From a virus: DNA of 45,305 bases. The translations under genes were made by a program, and so were the position numbers. Below are positions 22,187-31,364 of the stretch, in pieces. A model generated the notes under the pieces. That model was given only the letters and a program-made list of their open reading frames with translations. It was not told the DNA's origin and ran no database searches. The DNA lies in IMG/VR virus record IMGVR_UViG_3300046660_000388, positions 1 to 45,305 of that record; one strand, 5' to 3'. Each line of letters begins with the position of its first letter. The first letter of the stretch is position 1.

Positions 22187-25100
22187 GCGATCCGTTCGAC
22201 GACGCGGCTGCGTCGTACCTCCAAGGCAGCGCCGCGGAGATCCGCAACAGCGTCGCCCAGGCCCTGCCGGTCAACCCGGACGCCGAGGCGGCGACGCGCC
22301 GGTACGCGGCCGCCGCGCAGGTGCCGCTCGAGACGGCTCGCGCGCTGCCCGATCAGGTCAAGGTGCAGGCGCAGCTGTCGCAGTTCGACGCCAACCTGCT
22401 GCAGCGCCAGTTCCCGTCGACCGCGCAGCTGCTGAAGAATCCCGACCTCGCACGGATCGCGCACGACGACATCCCCGGCACGACGGCCGTCGAGACTGCG
22501 GTGCAGGCGCCGGCGGCTCCGACCGTGCCCGGCATGCACCCGGCACCCGGCAAACCGTTCTCGCTCGGCACCGTGGCGAACTACCTCGCCAGCACCGACG
22601 GCGATCACGGCCTGCTCGCCGACGCTGGCAGCGCCGTCGGCTCGCTGTTCAAGGGCCTGGGCGGATCGTTCCAGGAGCTGATCAACGCGGCCGGCCTCGT
22701 GACCTCGGCGCCGGCCGTCCTGTACGACAAGGCCGCCGGCGGCACTGCAGCGCAGGACTGGTGGTTTCGCCACATGGTCGACCCCGGCCTCGAGAAGCGC
22801 CAGGCGTTCGACCTGGGCGCCGACGCGTCGCCGGCCGACAAGAGCATGCACGCCGCCGGCAAGCTGCTCGGGATGGTCTCGCAGGTCGTGCTCACGGGCG
22901 GCGAGGCGGCCGCGCCGGCCGCCGCGGGCGAGGGGCTGGCGAGCGCTGTCGGCGGCGCGGCCGCGCACGGCGTCAAGGCGATGGCGGCGCCCGCGCTCAC
23001 CGACGCGGTGAACACGGGGCGCGAGGTCTACCAGGCCACGGGCGATGGGAACAAGGCGCTCGTGGCCGCGGCGACGGCCTACTCGACGACCAGCGCCATG
23101 GGCATCGTGCCCCTGTCGCTCGAGGGTGGCCTGCTCGCGCGCCTCGCGAGCGGCGCGGCGTCGGGCGCCGTGACGGGCGAGGCGCAGCGCCATCTCATGA
23201 ACGCCGCCATGCCCGACAGCATGCAGACGCCGTTCTCGTGGGAGAACGCGTTCGTGTCGGCCGCCATCGGCGCGACCCTCGGCGGTGTCATGGGGCCGCG
23301 GGCACGCGTGACGGGCGCCGACGCGGCGCTGCGCGACACGTACACCGAGACGTTCCGGGCCGCCGAGGGCGAGGCACAGGCACAGCAGCTGGCCGACATC
23401 GCCAAGGCGGCCACCGCCAGCAAGCTGCGGGAGCGTGACCCCGAGGCGTTCAAGCAGTTCGTCCGCGACGCGGCCGACGGCGGCAACCTGCAGAGCGTGC
23501 AGATTGAGGGCGTGAAGCTGGCCGAGATGCTGCAGAAGGCGGGCGTCACGCCGGACGAGCTGAAGCAGACCATGCCCGACGTAGCCCGCCAGATGGACGC
23601 CGCACTCGGCGAGAACGCGCCGACGAACTCGCTGGTCAGCGTGCCGATCGAGGACTTCGCCACCCACATCGCAGGCAGCAAGTTCGAGGATTCTTTCCTG
23701 CAGGAGGCGCGCACCGCGGCCGACTCGGCGACCCTCGGCGAGACCGAGGCGTTCAAGAAGACGCAGCAGGAAGATCTGCAGGCGCGCGCCGACCAGGTGG
23801 CGGCTGCGCACGTCGAAGATCAGGCGTACACCGACAGCGTCGCGAAGATGAACGCCCAGGTCGACGCGAACCTCGCCGGCCTGAAGATGCGCCCCGACCA
23901 GCTGGCCGCGAACAGCGCGCTGCTGCGCGAGTTCTACAAGACGCAGGCCGACCGCACCGGCGTGCTGCCGCACGAGTTCGCCGCGCAATACCCGGTGACG
24001 GGGACGAACAAGGCGCTCGCCGGCGACGTGCTCGAGCAGAAGGCCCGCGGCACGTACAGCCCGAGCACGCACACGATCGCGCTGCTGAAGGACGCCAACC
24101 TCTCGACGTTCCAGCACGAGCTCGGCCACTTCTTCCTCGACACGCTGAGCCACGCCGCGGCGCTGCCCGACGCGCCGGCCGGCATGCAGGCTGACATGGC
24201 GGCGCTGCTGAAGTGGGCCGGCGTGCCCGACCTCGACTCGTGGCACGAGATGTCGATCGACCAGCAGCGCGACCTGCACGAGAAGTTCGCGACGGGTTGG
24301 GAGACCTACCTCATGAAGGGGCAGGCGCCGTCGCTCGAACTGCGCGGTCTGTTCCAGCGCTTCCGTGCTTGGATGATCTCGGTCTACAAGAGCTTGAAGG
24401 GCGCTCCCGGCGACTTCACGCCCGAGGTGCGCGGCGTGTTCGACCGGATGATCGCCAGCGAGGACGCGATCCATCAGGCCGAGCTCGCGCGCAAGTACAT
24501 GCCGCTGTTCGACTCGCCGGAGAAGTCCGGCATGTCGGCCGAGGAGTGGGCCGCCTACCAGGCGCAGGGCAAGGATGCCACTGAGCAGGCGATCGAGGCG
24601 TTGATCGGCAAGACCATGAAGGACATGGCGAAGACCGATCGCCTGCGCACGGCGTCGCTCAAGGCTGTGCAGCGCGATGCCGCGGAGAAGCGCAAGGCGA
24701 TCCAGCTCGAGGCCCGCGCCGAGGTGCTGAGCGCGCCCGTGTACCGCGCCTGGGCGTTCCTGACCGGCAAGGACTCGGCGCAGCTGCCCGACGAGATCAA
24801 TGCCGAGCACCAGCAGGCGCTGCGCGACTGGAAGGAAAAGCGCGAGGAGCACGAGGCCGAGCAGAAGGGCGCGATCAAGGCGGCCGCCTGGGAGGCCGCG
24901 CCGGCGTCCAAGGGCACGTACAAGAACCCCGCGCTCGCGAAGGGCCAGTGGCTGTCGAAGAACCGCGCCCGTATCGACCTCGACGTCAAGCGCGCGATGC
25001 TCGACTACGATGCCGAGCACCCGAAGCCCGAAGCCCCGCCCAAGCCTGACACGGCGTCGAAAGACCCGACCACCGGCGCCGGCAAGCTCGACGTCGAGGC

Positions 25101-28100
25101 GCTGCGCGAGATCGTCGGCAAGGACGGCGCGAAGCCACTCGAGGCGCTGCGCATGACGCGTGCCAAGGGCGGCATGGCGCCGGGCGAGGTCGCCGACATG
25201 TTCGGCTTCCCGGACGTCGAGACGATGGTCAAGGCGCTGACCAACGCCGAGCCGCCGCGCGGCGCAGTGGAAGGCCTCACCGATCAGCGCATGCTCGAGC
25301 GGCACGGCGAACTATCCAACCCCGACGCGATCGCGCGGACGGCCGACGAGCTCGTGCAGAACGAGGTGCGCTCGACGTTCGTCGCGACCGAGCTCCGCGC
25401 ATTGAAGAAGGCCACCGGCAAGCCGCGCGAGATGGTCGCCGCGGCGAAGGAAGTCGCCCAGAACACGATCGACACGAAGCGGATCCGCGACATCAGCGAG
25501 CACCAGTTCCTGGCGGCCGAGACGCGCTCGGCGACCCAGGCCGAGAAGGCGATGATGAAGGGCGACACCGAAGGCGCCGCAGTCGCGAAGCGTGACCAGC
25601 TGCTGAACATGGAGCTCGCCCGGGCGGCGCGCGACGGCAAGGACTTCGTCGTGAAGTCGCTCGAGTACCTGGCAAAGTTCGACAAGGACAGCGTCCGCGA
25701 ACGCATCGACCTCGACTACCGCGACCAGATCGACGCGCTGCTCGCGCGGGCTGACCTGCGCAAGAGCGTCTCGAACACGGCGCTCGACAAGCGCGCGTCG
25801 CTCGAGGCGTTCGTCGAGAAGATGGCCGCGGCCGGCTACAAGCCGGACATCGCCGAGGCGCTGCTGAACGAGGCGGCGACCTGGCACTACAAGGACATGC
25901 CGCTCGCGGCGTTCCGGGGACTCGTGGACTCGATCAAGTCGATCGAGCACCTCGGCGTCCTGAAGGAACGACTCCGCGACGGCCAGGAGACCCGTGCAAT
26001 CGGTCAGCTCGCGACCGAGATGCGCGACACCGCGGCGCAGCTGCCGCAGCGCCTGGGTGAGTCGAACCGCGGCCTGACGCGCATCGAGGCGAAGTGGCTC
26101 AAGGCGAAGGCCTTCGGCCGCAGCGCTCAGGCGTCGCTGCTGAAGATGGAACAGATGTTCGACTGGCTCGACGCTCGCAACCCGAATGGCGTCATGAACC
26201 GCGTCGTGTTCCGTCGGATGGCCGAGGCGCAAGGTCGAGAGAACGACCTGCTCGCCGCGACCAAGGCACGGATCGACGAGCTCGTCGAGAAGAACCTCGA
26301 CGCGATCGCGAAGACGAAGAAGATTTTCACGGCGCCCGGCCTGATCGACGGCGCCACCGGTCTGCCGCAGAAGTTCACGACGAAGGAGATGCTGATGCTT
26401 GCCGGCAACTTCGGCAACGACAGCAACCTCGGCAAGCTCGCCAAGGGCGAGAACTGGGATCCGCAGCTCGTGCAGGACTTCCTGTACGCGAACATGACGC
26501 CGGCGCACTGGGATTTTGTCGAAGGCATGGGCGCGGCGCTCGAGTCGCTCTGGCCGGAGAAGCTCGCGATGGATCGTCGCCTGGGCAACACCTCGCCCGA
26601 GAAGATTGCGCCGCGGCCGTTCACGACGCCCGACGGCAAGACGCGCAGCGGCTGGTACTGGCCCATGATGTACGACCCGGCCCGCAGCCAGGACGTCGCT
26701 GAGCGCGGAGCGCGGCAGGGCGACGCGCTGTTCGAGAACATCTACAGCAAGGCGAACACCGACACGGGCCGGATGAACACCCGGAACGAGAACTACGCGC
26801 GGCCGCTGCTGCTCGACCTCGACGCGCTGCCGCGCATGATCAAGGACGAGATCCACGACGTCGCCTGGCGCGAGGCCGTCATCGACGCCGATCGCTTCAC
26901 GTCGCACCCGGTCGTGCGCAAGGCCGTCATCGAGTCGCTGAGCCAGGAGCATTACGACCAGATCCGACCCTGGCTGCAGTCGATCGCCAACGACGGGAAG
27001 CTCGACAACGAGGGCAACCGCGGCTGGAAGTGGCTGAACAAGATCGCCAGCGAAGCGCGCACGCGGGCGACGATCGTCGGTCTGGGCCTGCGCCTGACGA
27101 CCGCCGGCGTGCACGGCCTGTCGGCCGGCATGGAGTCCATCGCGGAGCTCGGCCCGAAGTGGTTCGGCAAAGGCCTCTGGGACTTCAGCAACCCGACCCA
27201 GTGGGCGGCGAACAAGGACGCGATTTTCGAGAAGTCGGCCGAGATGCGCAACCGGATGAACGAGGTCGACCGCGACATCCGCGAGCACCTGCGCACGATC
27301 GACACGGCGCTCATGGATCCGACCAGCAGCGCGATGGCCCGCGGCGCCGACCTGATGCGCGCTCACGCGTACACCATGATCGGCGGCCTCGACATGCTGA
27401 CGGCGCTACCGACGTGGCAGGGCGCCTACCTGAAGGCGCTGCACCCGGTCGACAAGGGCGGCCTGGGGTACGGCGAGCAGGATGCCGTCTACTTCGCCGA
27501 CAAGACCGTGCGCAACGCCCACGGCGGCACGGGCGTCAAGGATATGGCGGCGATCCAACGCGGCGCCGAGTTCCAAAAGCTGTTCACGATGTTCTACACC
27601 TTCTGGAATCACAACGTGAACCGGCTGATCGACACCGGCAAGCTGATCACCAGCCCGGAGCATCGGGCCGCGATGAAGACCGCGAACCACTGGTCGGACT
27701 CGCAGATCGCGGCGACGGTCATCATGCGCACGCTCGTCTACACCCTCGGCGTCCAGACGATGCACGCGATCTTCCACCCGCCGAAGGACGGCGAGGCCGA
27801 CTCGTGGGCGCTTTGGGCGGCCAAGGAATTCGGCGGCGCGGCGTTCGGCGGCATTCCGATCGCGCGTGACCTGTATTCGCACTACGTCACCGGCCGCGAC
27901 TACGCCGTGACGCCGGCCGCCGGCCTGGTCGACATGATCGGCAAGACCGGCCAGGACGCGGCGAACGCGCTCACTGGCAAGACGGTCAGCGACAAGTGGG
28001 TCAAGCACACGGTGTCGACTGCCGGCGCGGTGTTCAACCTGCCTCTCGGTCAGCCGTCCAATGTCGCCCAGTTCCTCTGGGACATCCATGAGGGGCGGGC

Positions 28101-28164
28101 CGACCCAACCAGCGCGAGCGACTGGTACAACGGCGTCATGCATGGCGACGTGAAGCACCACTAG
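22183..28164 (+). CDS. Giant internal ejection protein (1993 aa) with HExxH metallopeptidase motif
   Basis: The largest gene. The product is mostly helical, with an Ala/Gly-rich membrane-prone stretch near residues 240-330. At 645-649 it has HELGH within LSTFQHELGHFFLDTLS, with an acidic/His-rich HEKFATGWETYL further on, a zincin-type metallopeptidase signature like those in large polyvalent phage proteins. The C-terminal part (GLRLTTAGVHGLSAGMESIA; MFYTFWNHNVNRLID) resembles the core channel protein. It likely spans the envelope during DNA ejection, and the peptidase may act on host or virion proteins. Length is well above T7 gp16. Activity is inferred. Confidence 0.82.
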   Translation: MSDPFDDAAASYLQGSAAEIRNSVAQALPVNPDAEAATRRYAAAAQVPLETARALPDQVKVQAQLSQFDANLLQRQFPSTAQLLKNPDLARIAHDDIPGTTAVETAVQAPAAPTVPGMHPAPGKPFSLGTVANYLASTDGDHGLLADAGSAVGSLFKGLGGSFQELINAAGLVTSAPAVLYDKAAGGTAAQDWWFRHMVDPGLEKRQAFDLGADASPADKSMHAAGKLLGMVSQVVLTGGEAAAPAAAGEGLASAVGGAAAHGVKAMAAPALTDAVNTGREVYQATGDGNKALVAAATAYSTTSAMGIVPLSLEGGLLARLASGAASGAVTGEAQRHLMNAAMPDSMQTPFSWENAFVSAAIGATLGGVMGPRARVTGADAALRDTYTETFRAAEGEAQAQQLADIAKAATASKLRERDPEAFKQFVRDAADGGNLQSVQIEGVKLAEMLQKAGVTPDELKQTMPDVARQMDAALGENAPTNSLVSVPIEDFATHIAGSKFEDSFLQEARTAADSATLGETEAFKKTQQEDLQARADQVAAAHVEDQAYTDSVAKMNAQVDANLAGLKMRPDQLAANSALLREFYKTQADRTGVLPHEFAAQYPVTGTNKALAGDVLEQKARGTYSPSTHTIALLKDANLSTFQHELGHFFLDTLSHAAALPDAPAGMQADMAALLKWAGVPDLDSWHEMSIDQQRDLHEKFATGWETYLMKGQAPSLELRGLFQRFRAWMISVYKSLKGAPGDFTPEVRGVFDRMIASEDAIHQAELARKYMPLFDSPEKSGMSAEEWAAYQAQGKDATEQAIEALIGKTMKDMAKTDRLRTASLKAVQRDAAEKRKAIQLEARAEVLSAPVYRAWAFLTGKDSAQLPDEINAEHQQALRDWKEKREEHEAEQKGAIKAAAWEAAPASKGTYKNPALAKGQWLSKNRARIDLDVKRAMLDYDAEHPKPEAPPKPDTASKDPTTGAGKLDVEALREIVGKDGAKPLEALRMTRAKGGMAPGEVADMFGFPDVETMVKALTNAEPPRGAVEGLTDQRMLERHGELSNPDAIARTADELVQNEVRSTFVATELRALKKATGKPREMVAAAKEVAQNTIDTKRIRDISEHQFLAAETRSATQAEKAMMKGDTEGAAVAKRDQLLNMELARAARDGKDFVVKSLEYLAKFDKDSVRERIDLDYRDQIDALLARADLRKSVSNTALDKRASLEAFVEKMAAAGYKPDIAEALLNEAATWHYKDMPLAAFRGLVDSIKSIEHLGVLKERLRDGQETRAIGQLATEMRDTAAQLPQRLGESNRGLTRIEAKWLKAKAFGRSAQASLLKMEQMFDWLDARNPNGVMNRVVFRRMAEAQGRENDLLAATKARIDELVEKNLDAIAKTKKIFTAPGLIDGATGLPQKFTTKEMLMLAGNFGNDSNLGKLAKGENWDPQLVQDFLYANMTPAHWDFVEGMGAALESLWPEKLAMDRRLGNTSPEKIAPRPFTTPDGKTRSGWYWPMMYDPARSQDVAERGARQGDALFENIYSKANTDTGRMNTRNENYARPLLLDLDALPRMIKDEIHDVAWREAVIDADRFTSHPVVRKAVIESLSQEHYDQIRPWLQSIANDGKLDNEGNRGWKWLNKIASEARTRATIVGLGLRLTTAGVHGLSAGMESIAELGPKWFGKGLWDFSNPTQWAANKDAIFEKSAEMRNRMNEVDRDIREHLRTIDTALMDPTSSAMARGADLMRAHAYTMIGGLDMLTALPTWQGAYLKALHPVDKGGLGYGEQDAVYFADKTVRNAHGGTGVKDMAAIQRGAEFQKLFTMFYTFWNHNVNRLIDTGKLITSPEHRAAMKTANHWSDSQIAATVIMRTLVYTLGVQTMHAIFHPPKDGEADSWALWAAKEFGGAAFGGIPIARDLYSHYVTGRDYAVTPAAGLVDMIGKTGQDAANALTGKTVSDKWVKHTVSTAGAVFNLPLGQPSNVAQFLWDIHEGRADPTSASDWYNGVMHGDVKHH

Positions 28165-28185
28165 GCGGCGTACATAAGCCCGGTC
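28164..28185 (+). promoter_or_regulatory. Late motif copy L5 (GTACATA), before tailspike and lysis genes
   Basis: GGCGTACATAAGCCCGG with the key G at 28170, exactly 36 nt before ATG 28206; the leader ends CTGCGGCC-ATG without a Shine-Dalgarno sequence. It starts right after the giant gene's stop. Confidence 0.62.
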
Positions 28186-28205
28186 TCGACTCTGAGACTG
28201 CGGCC

Positions 28206-30245
28206 ATGACGATCTCGACTCAGACCCGTAGCGCAGGGCCGTTTCCCGGCACGGGGGTCGTCGTCACCTATCCGTTTGCCTTTAAGGTTTTTCAGACGAC
28301 CGACCTGCTCGTCGCGCAGGTGGACGCTCTGGGCAATCAGACGTTTCCGGTCGCCGCGCTGGTTGCGCTCAATGCCGATCAGGATGCGTCCCCGGGAGGC
28401 ACGTGGACGCCGGCCGTCGCGGTGCCGGTCGGCTCGACGTTGTCGATCACCAGCGCCGTTCCCCAGACGCAGACTGCGTCGCTGACGAACGCCGGGGGGT
28501 TCTTCCCGAAGACGATCGAGAACGCGCTCGACCGCCTCACGATCCTGATCCAACAGGCGTTCAGCCTGTACGGGGGTGCGATCCGCGTGCCCGAGGTGAC
28601 AGGAACGACCACGCTGCCCCCGGCGGCCGCGCGTGCAAACCTGCTGCTCAGCTTCGATGCGAACGGCAACCCTGTCCTCGCAGCGCCCGTCGCAGGGTCG
28701 GCCACGGCGCTCGCGCTGCAGCTCCTGTCGGCGGTCGGCTCCTCAATCGTCAGCTTCCTGCAAAACGGCGTCGGCGCGATCGTGCGCTCGATTCAGGATC
28801 GACTGCGCGAGAAGATCAGCATCAAGGACTTCGGTGCGATCTGCGACGGGGTGGCGGACGATGTCGTCGCCTTCGAAAAGGCCTGCGTTTACGCGGCCAC
28901 GCTGCCGGTTTCTCGATTCATCGGCGGCGCGGCAGTCACCATCCCGCGCGGCGCGACGTACTTCAGTCGGGCGCCGGCGGCGATCACGACGAGCAACATC
29001 GCCGTCCTCGGCGAGTCGGCGATGTCGTCGACCATCTACGGCGGCACGGCCTGCACGTGGGATCTGATTCGCTTCGATGGCTCGGCCCAAGCGCTGTACA
29101 ACGTCGGCGTTCGCCGCCTGCGCATCTACACGCCAGGCAACTGCAGCGCTGGCGCGCATATCCGCACGACGCGCTGCATCAACTCGAACTTCAGCGACCT
29201 GCAGCTCGTCGGCTGGTTCGACGGCATTGTCTCCGACGGCAACGCGAAAACGTTCTTCGACAAGGTGATCTGCACTCAGGAGAACCGGACGCCGGGCACG
29301 ACCCTGCGATACGCGTTCGACTTCGCGGCGACCGCGTTCCACAACAGTGACGTGCACGTCTCGAACTACAACATCGCGTTCGACACGACGCAGTTCACGT
29401 ACTCGCGGACGATGTCGATCCGCGGCGCCGACGGCATCTATTTCACGAACGGCCACCAGCACGGTGCGACCCTCATTCAGCCGTCGAACGAGACGTGCGC
29501 AACGATCAAGTGGGTCAACATCTACTGGGATACGTCGAACGCGAACAACGTCATCTTCACCGGCACCTCGGCGGCGTACCGAAACCTCGAGTTCGTGAAC
29601 TGCTATCTCCGCGATAGCGGCGGCAACGGAATGGCGTTCAGTGCGGCGTCGCCGATCGATCGCGTCATCATCACCGGCTGCGACTTCGACAGCCATCGAC
29701 TGAATGGGTTGGTTGCGTCCACGACGCTCGCGGCGCAGGTCACCAACCTGATCGTGAACGGCAACAATTTCAACGGCAACAACATCGACAACGCCACCGG
29801 CACCGGCGACGTCCTGGTATCTGGCAAGGCCACGATCGTGCACAACCGGTTCCAGGGCGGCGGTGCTCTGGGCACGGCGATCCAGCTGACGGCCTTGTCG
29901 TCGCAGTGCGTCGTGGACGGCAATGCCCTCGGCGACTCGACGGCGGCGGTCACGATCTCGAACCTAGGCACCGGCAACAAGGTGCGCGGCAACCCCGGCT
30001 TCGTCACGAAGAACCGGGGTCAGGTCACGATCACCAACCCGGCGACCAGTGCCACGGTGTCTCACGGGCTGGGCGTCACGCCGCTGGCCGGAATGATCAC
30101 GGCCGACTTCAGCGGCGCCAGCGACGCCGCCGGCGTCACGCGGTACCGCGTGACCAACTTCACTGCGACCACGTTCGACATCATCTGCAACGCGGCGCCG
30201 ACAACGACGGCTCAGTTCGATTGGCGAGCCGACACGGAGTTCTGA
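28206..30245 (+). CDS. Tailspike/tail fibre with T7-type anchor and pectate-lyase-like beta-helix
   Basis: 679 aa. Residues 1-130 (VVVTYPFAFKVFQTTDLLVA ... NAGGFFPKTIENALDRLTIL) are the common podovirus fibre N-terminus that attaches to the tail. Residues 200-540 begin ISIKDFGAICDGVADDVVAF, the pectate_lyase_3-type start of a right-handed beta-helix, and continue with repeated short turns (VIITGCDFDSHR, NGNNFNGNNI). The last 80 residues form a small beta cap. It is in the canonical tailspike place before the lysis cassette, and is a candidate depolymerase for a host surface glycan. Confidence 0.85.
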   Translation: MTISTQTRSAGPFPGTGVVVTYPFAFKVFQTTDLLVAQVDALGNQTFPVAALVALNADQDASPGGTWTPAVAVPVGSTLSITSAVPQTQTASLTNAGGFFPKTIENALDRLTILIQQAFSLYGGAIRVPEVTGTTTLPPAAARANLLLSFDANGNPVLAAPVAGSATALALQLLSAVGSSIVSFLQNGVGAIVRSIQDRLREKISIKDFGAICDGVADDVVAFEKACVYAATLPVSRFIGGAAVTIPRGATYFSRAPAAITTSNIAVLGESAMSSTIYGGTACTWDLIRFDGSAQALYNVGVRRLRIYTPGNCSAGAHIRTTRCINSNFSDLQLVGWFDGIVSDGNAKTFFDKVICTQENRTPGTTLRYAFDFAATAFHNSDVHVSNYNIAFDTTQFTYSRTMSIRGADGIYFTNGHQHGATLIQPSNETCATIKWVNIYWDTSNANNVIFTGTSAAYRNLEFVNCYLRDSGGNGMAFSAASPIDRVIITGCDFDSHRLNGLVASTTLAAQVTNLIVNGNNFNGNNIDNATGTGDVLVSGKATIVHNRFQGGGALGTAIQLTALSSQCVVDGNALGDSTAAVTISNLGTGNKVRGNPGFVTKNRGQVTITNPATSATVSHGLGVTPLAGMITADFSGASDAAGVTRYRVTNFTATTFDIICNAAPTTTAQFDWRADTEF

Positions 30246-30415
30246 TGGAAACCGATCACACCAGTCCTGCAACCTTCCTTGTCACGACCGTCGTTTGGGT
30301 CGGCACCGTCACCAGCTGGGTGACGCTGTCGCATCTCATCGGCGTCGCGACGCTCGTGTTCACCGTGCTGCAGATCGTGATCGCAATCCGCAAGCTGCGC
30401 AAGGATCAATCATGA
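30245..30415 (+). CDS. Small membrane protein, putative holin (56 aa)
   Basis: ATG at 30245 overlaps the spike stop as TGATG. One or two hydrophobic segments (TFLVTTVVWVGTVTSWVTLS and IGVATLVFTVLQIVIAI) and a basic tail RKLRKDQS fit a class II/III holin. It is followed by the endolysin with an ATGA overlap. Which of the two lysis membrane proteins sets lysis time cannot be told. Confidence 0.68.
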   Translation: METDHTSPATFLVTTVVWVGTVTSWVTLSHLIGVATLVFTVLQIVIAIRKLRKDQS

Positions 30416-30852
30416 GCGTCATCGACAAGCTGATCCGCGTCGAGGAGGGCCGCGAGCACGAGGCCTATTGCGATCCGCTGACCCATGCCGAGCCGTGGAC
30501 GATCGGCGAGGGGCACACCGGGCGTGAAGTGCACAAGGGTCTCGTCTGGACGGATGCGCAGATCGACGCGGCGAAGGCGGCCGACATCGCGACCGCGACG
30601 CGCGCAGCGTTCCACAACTGCCCGTGGATCGCCAGCATCAACGAAGTGCGCCAGGCGGTCGTCATCGCGATGTTCTTCCAGTTGGGCGAGGCACGCACCC
30701 TCAAGTTCGTGCACACGCTCGGCGCCATGCGCGACCAGCGCTGGAACGACGCAGCCGGCGGCATGCGCGATTCGGCCTGGGCGAAGCAGACGCCGAAGCG
30801 TGTCGAGCGCATGGCTCGCGCCCTCGAGACCGGAGAAACGCAATGGGCATGA
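30412..30852 (+). CDS. Endolysin, GH24 lysozyme
   Basis: 146 aa of the T4-lysozyme type. The catalytic triad is seen as E12 (RVEEGRE), D21 (AYCDP) and T30 (PWTIGEGHT). Later helices match (EVRQAVVIAMFFQLGEA; RMARALETGE). It cleaves the glycan backbone of peptidoglycan. No N-terminal membrane (SAR) segment, so it needs a holin for export. ATG at 30412 preferred over upstream starts that would run through the holin gene. Confidence 0.9.
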   Translation: MSVIDKLIRVEEGREHEAYCDPLTHAEPWTIGEGHTGREVHKGLVWTDAQIDAAKAADIATATRAAFHNCPWIASINEVRQAVVIAMFFQLGEARTLKFVHTLGAMRDQRWNDAAGGMRDSAWAKQTPKRVERMARALETGETQWA

Positions 30853-31364
30853 GCTGGAAGGACATCGCGAGCGCCGTCGGCGGCGCGGCGCCGATCCTGG
30901 GCACCTTGGTCGCCGGCCCTGCCGGCGGCGCGATCGGCGGCCTGATCGCGAGCGCCCTCGGCGTGGCGAACACGCCCGACGATGTCTCGCGCGCGCTGGC
31001 GACGAACCCGGACGCGGCCGTCAAGCTGGCGCAGATCGAGAAGGACAAGGCGGTCGAGCTGCAGACGCTGCTCGTGCAGGCCGAGGCGAACCGGCTCGCC
31101 GGCGAGACGGCGGCGATCGTCGCCGTCAACGCGACGATGCAGGTCGAGGACAAATCCGACCACTGGCCGAGCTACAGCTGGCGTCCGTTCTGCGGCTTCG
31201 TGTTCGGCATCATGTTCGGCGGCGTCTACTTCGTCTTGCCACTGTGCAAGCTGCCGGTGCCGGCCGTGCCGTTCGAAGCGTGGGCGGCGATGGGCGGCGT
31301 GCTCGGCGTCGCGTCCTTCTTCCGAGGCAAGGCCCAGGCGTCCGGCGCCGACCAGCGCGGCTAG
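30843..31364 (+). CDS. Holin of the 3-TM GTA type
   Basis: 173 aa. An Ala/Gly-rich hydrophobic N-terminus (GGAAPILGTLVAGPAGGAIG), a charged middle (AQIEKDKAVELQTLLVQAEA) and two C-terminal membrane segments after DHWPSYSWRPFCGFVFG. This pattern is the family of 3-TM holins known from gene transfer agents and many phages. It overlaps the endolysin by 10 nt. No Rz/Rz1 spanin pair was recognised behind it. Confidence 0.8.
   Translation: MGMSWKDIASAVGGAAPILGTLVAGPAGGAIGGLIASALGVANTPDDVSRALATNPDAAVKLAQIEKDKAVELQTLLVQAEANRLAGETAAIVAVNATMQVEDKSDHWPSYSWRPFCGFVFGIMFGGVYFVLPLCKLPVPAVPFEAWAAMGGVLGVASFFRGKAQASGADQRG

Noticed and set aside
22156-25305. Very long minus-strand open frame (1049 codons)
   Set aside because: It is antisense to the giant ejection protein gene; Arg/Val/Leu/Gly-rich shadow frames are usual in high-GC DNA, and it has no recognisable domain.
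9878-30245. Diversity-generating retroelement, as in BPP-1
   Set aside because: No reverse transcriptase, no template/variable repeat pair and no Mtd-like protein were seen in any reading frame of the window.
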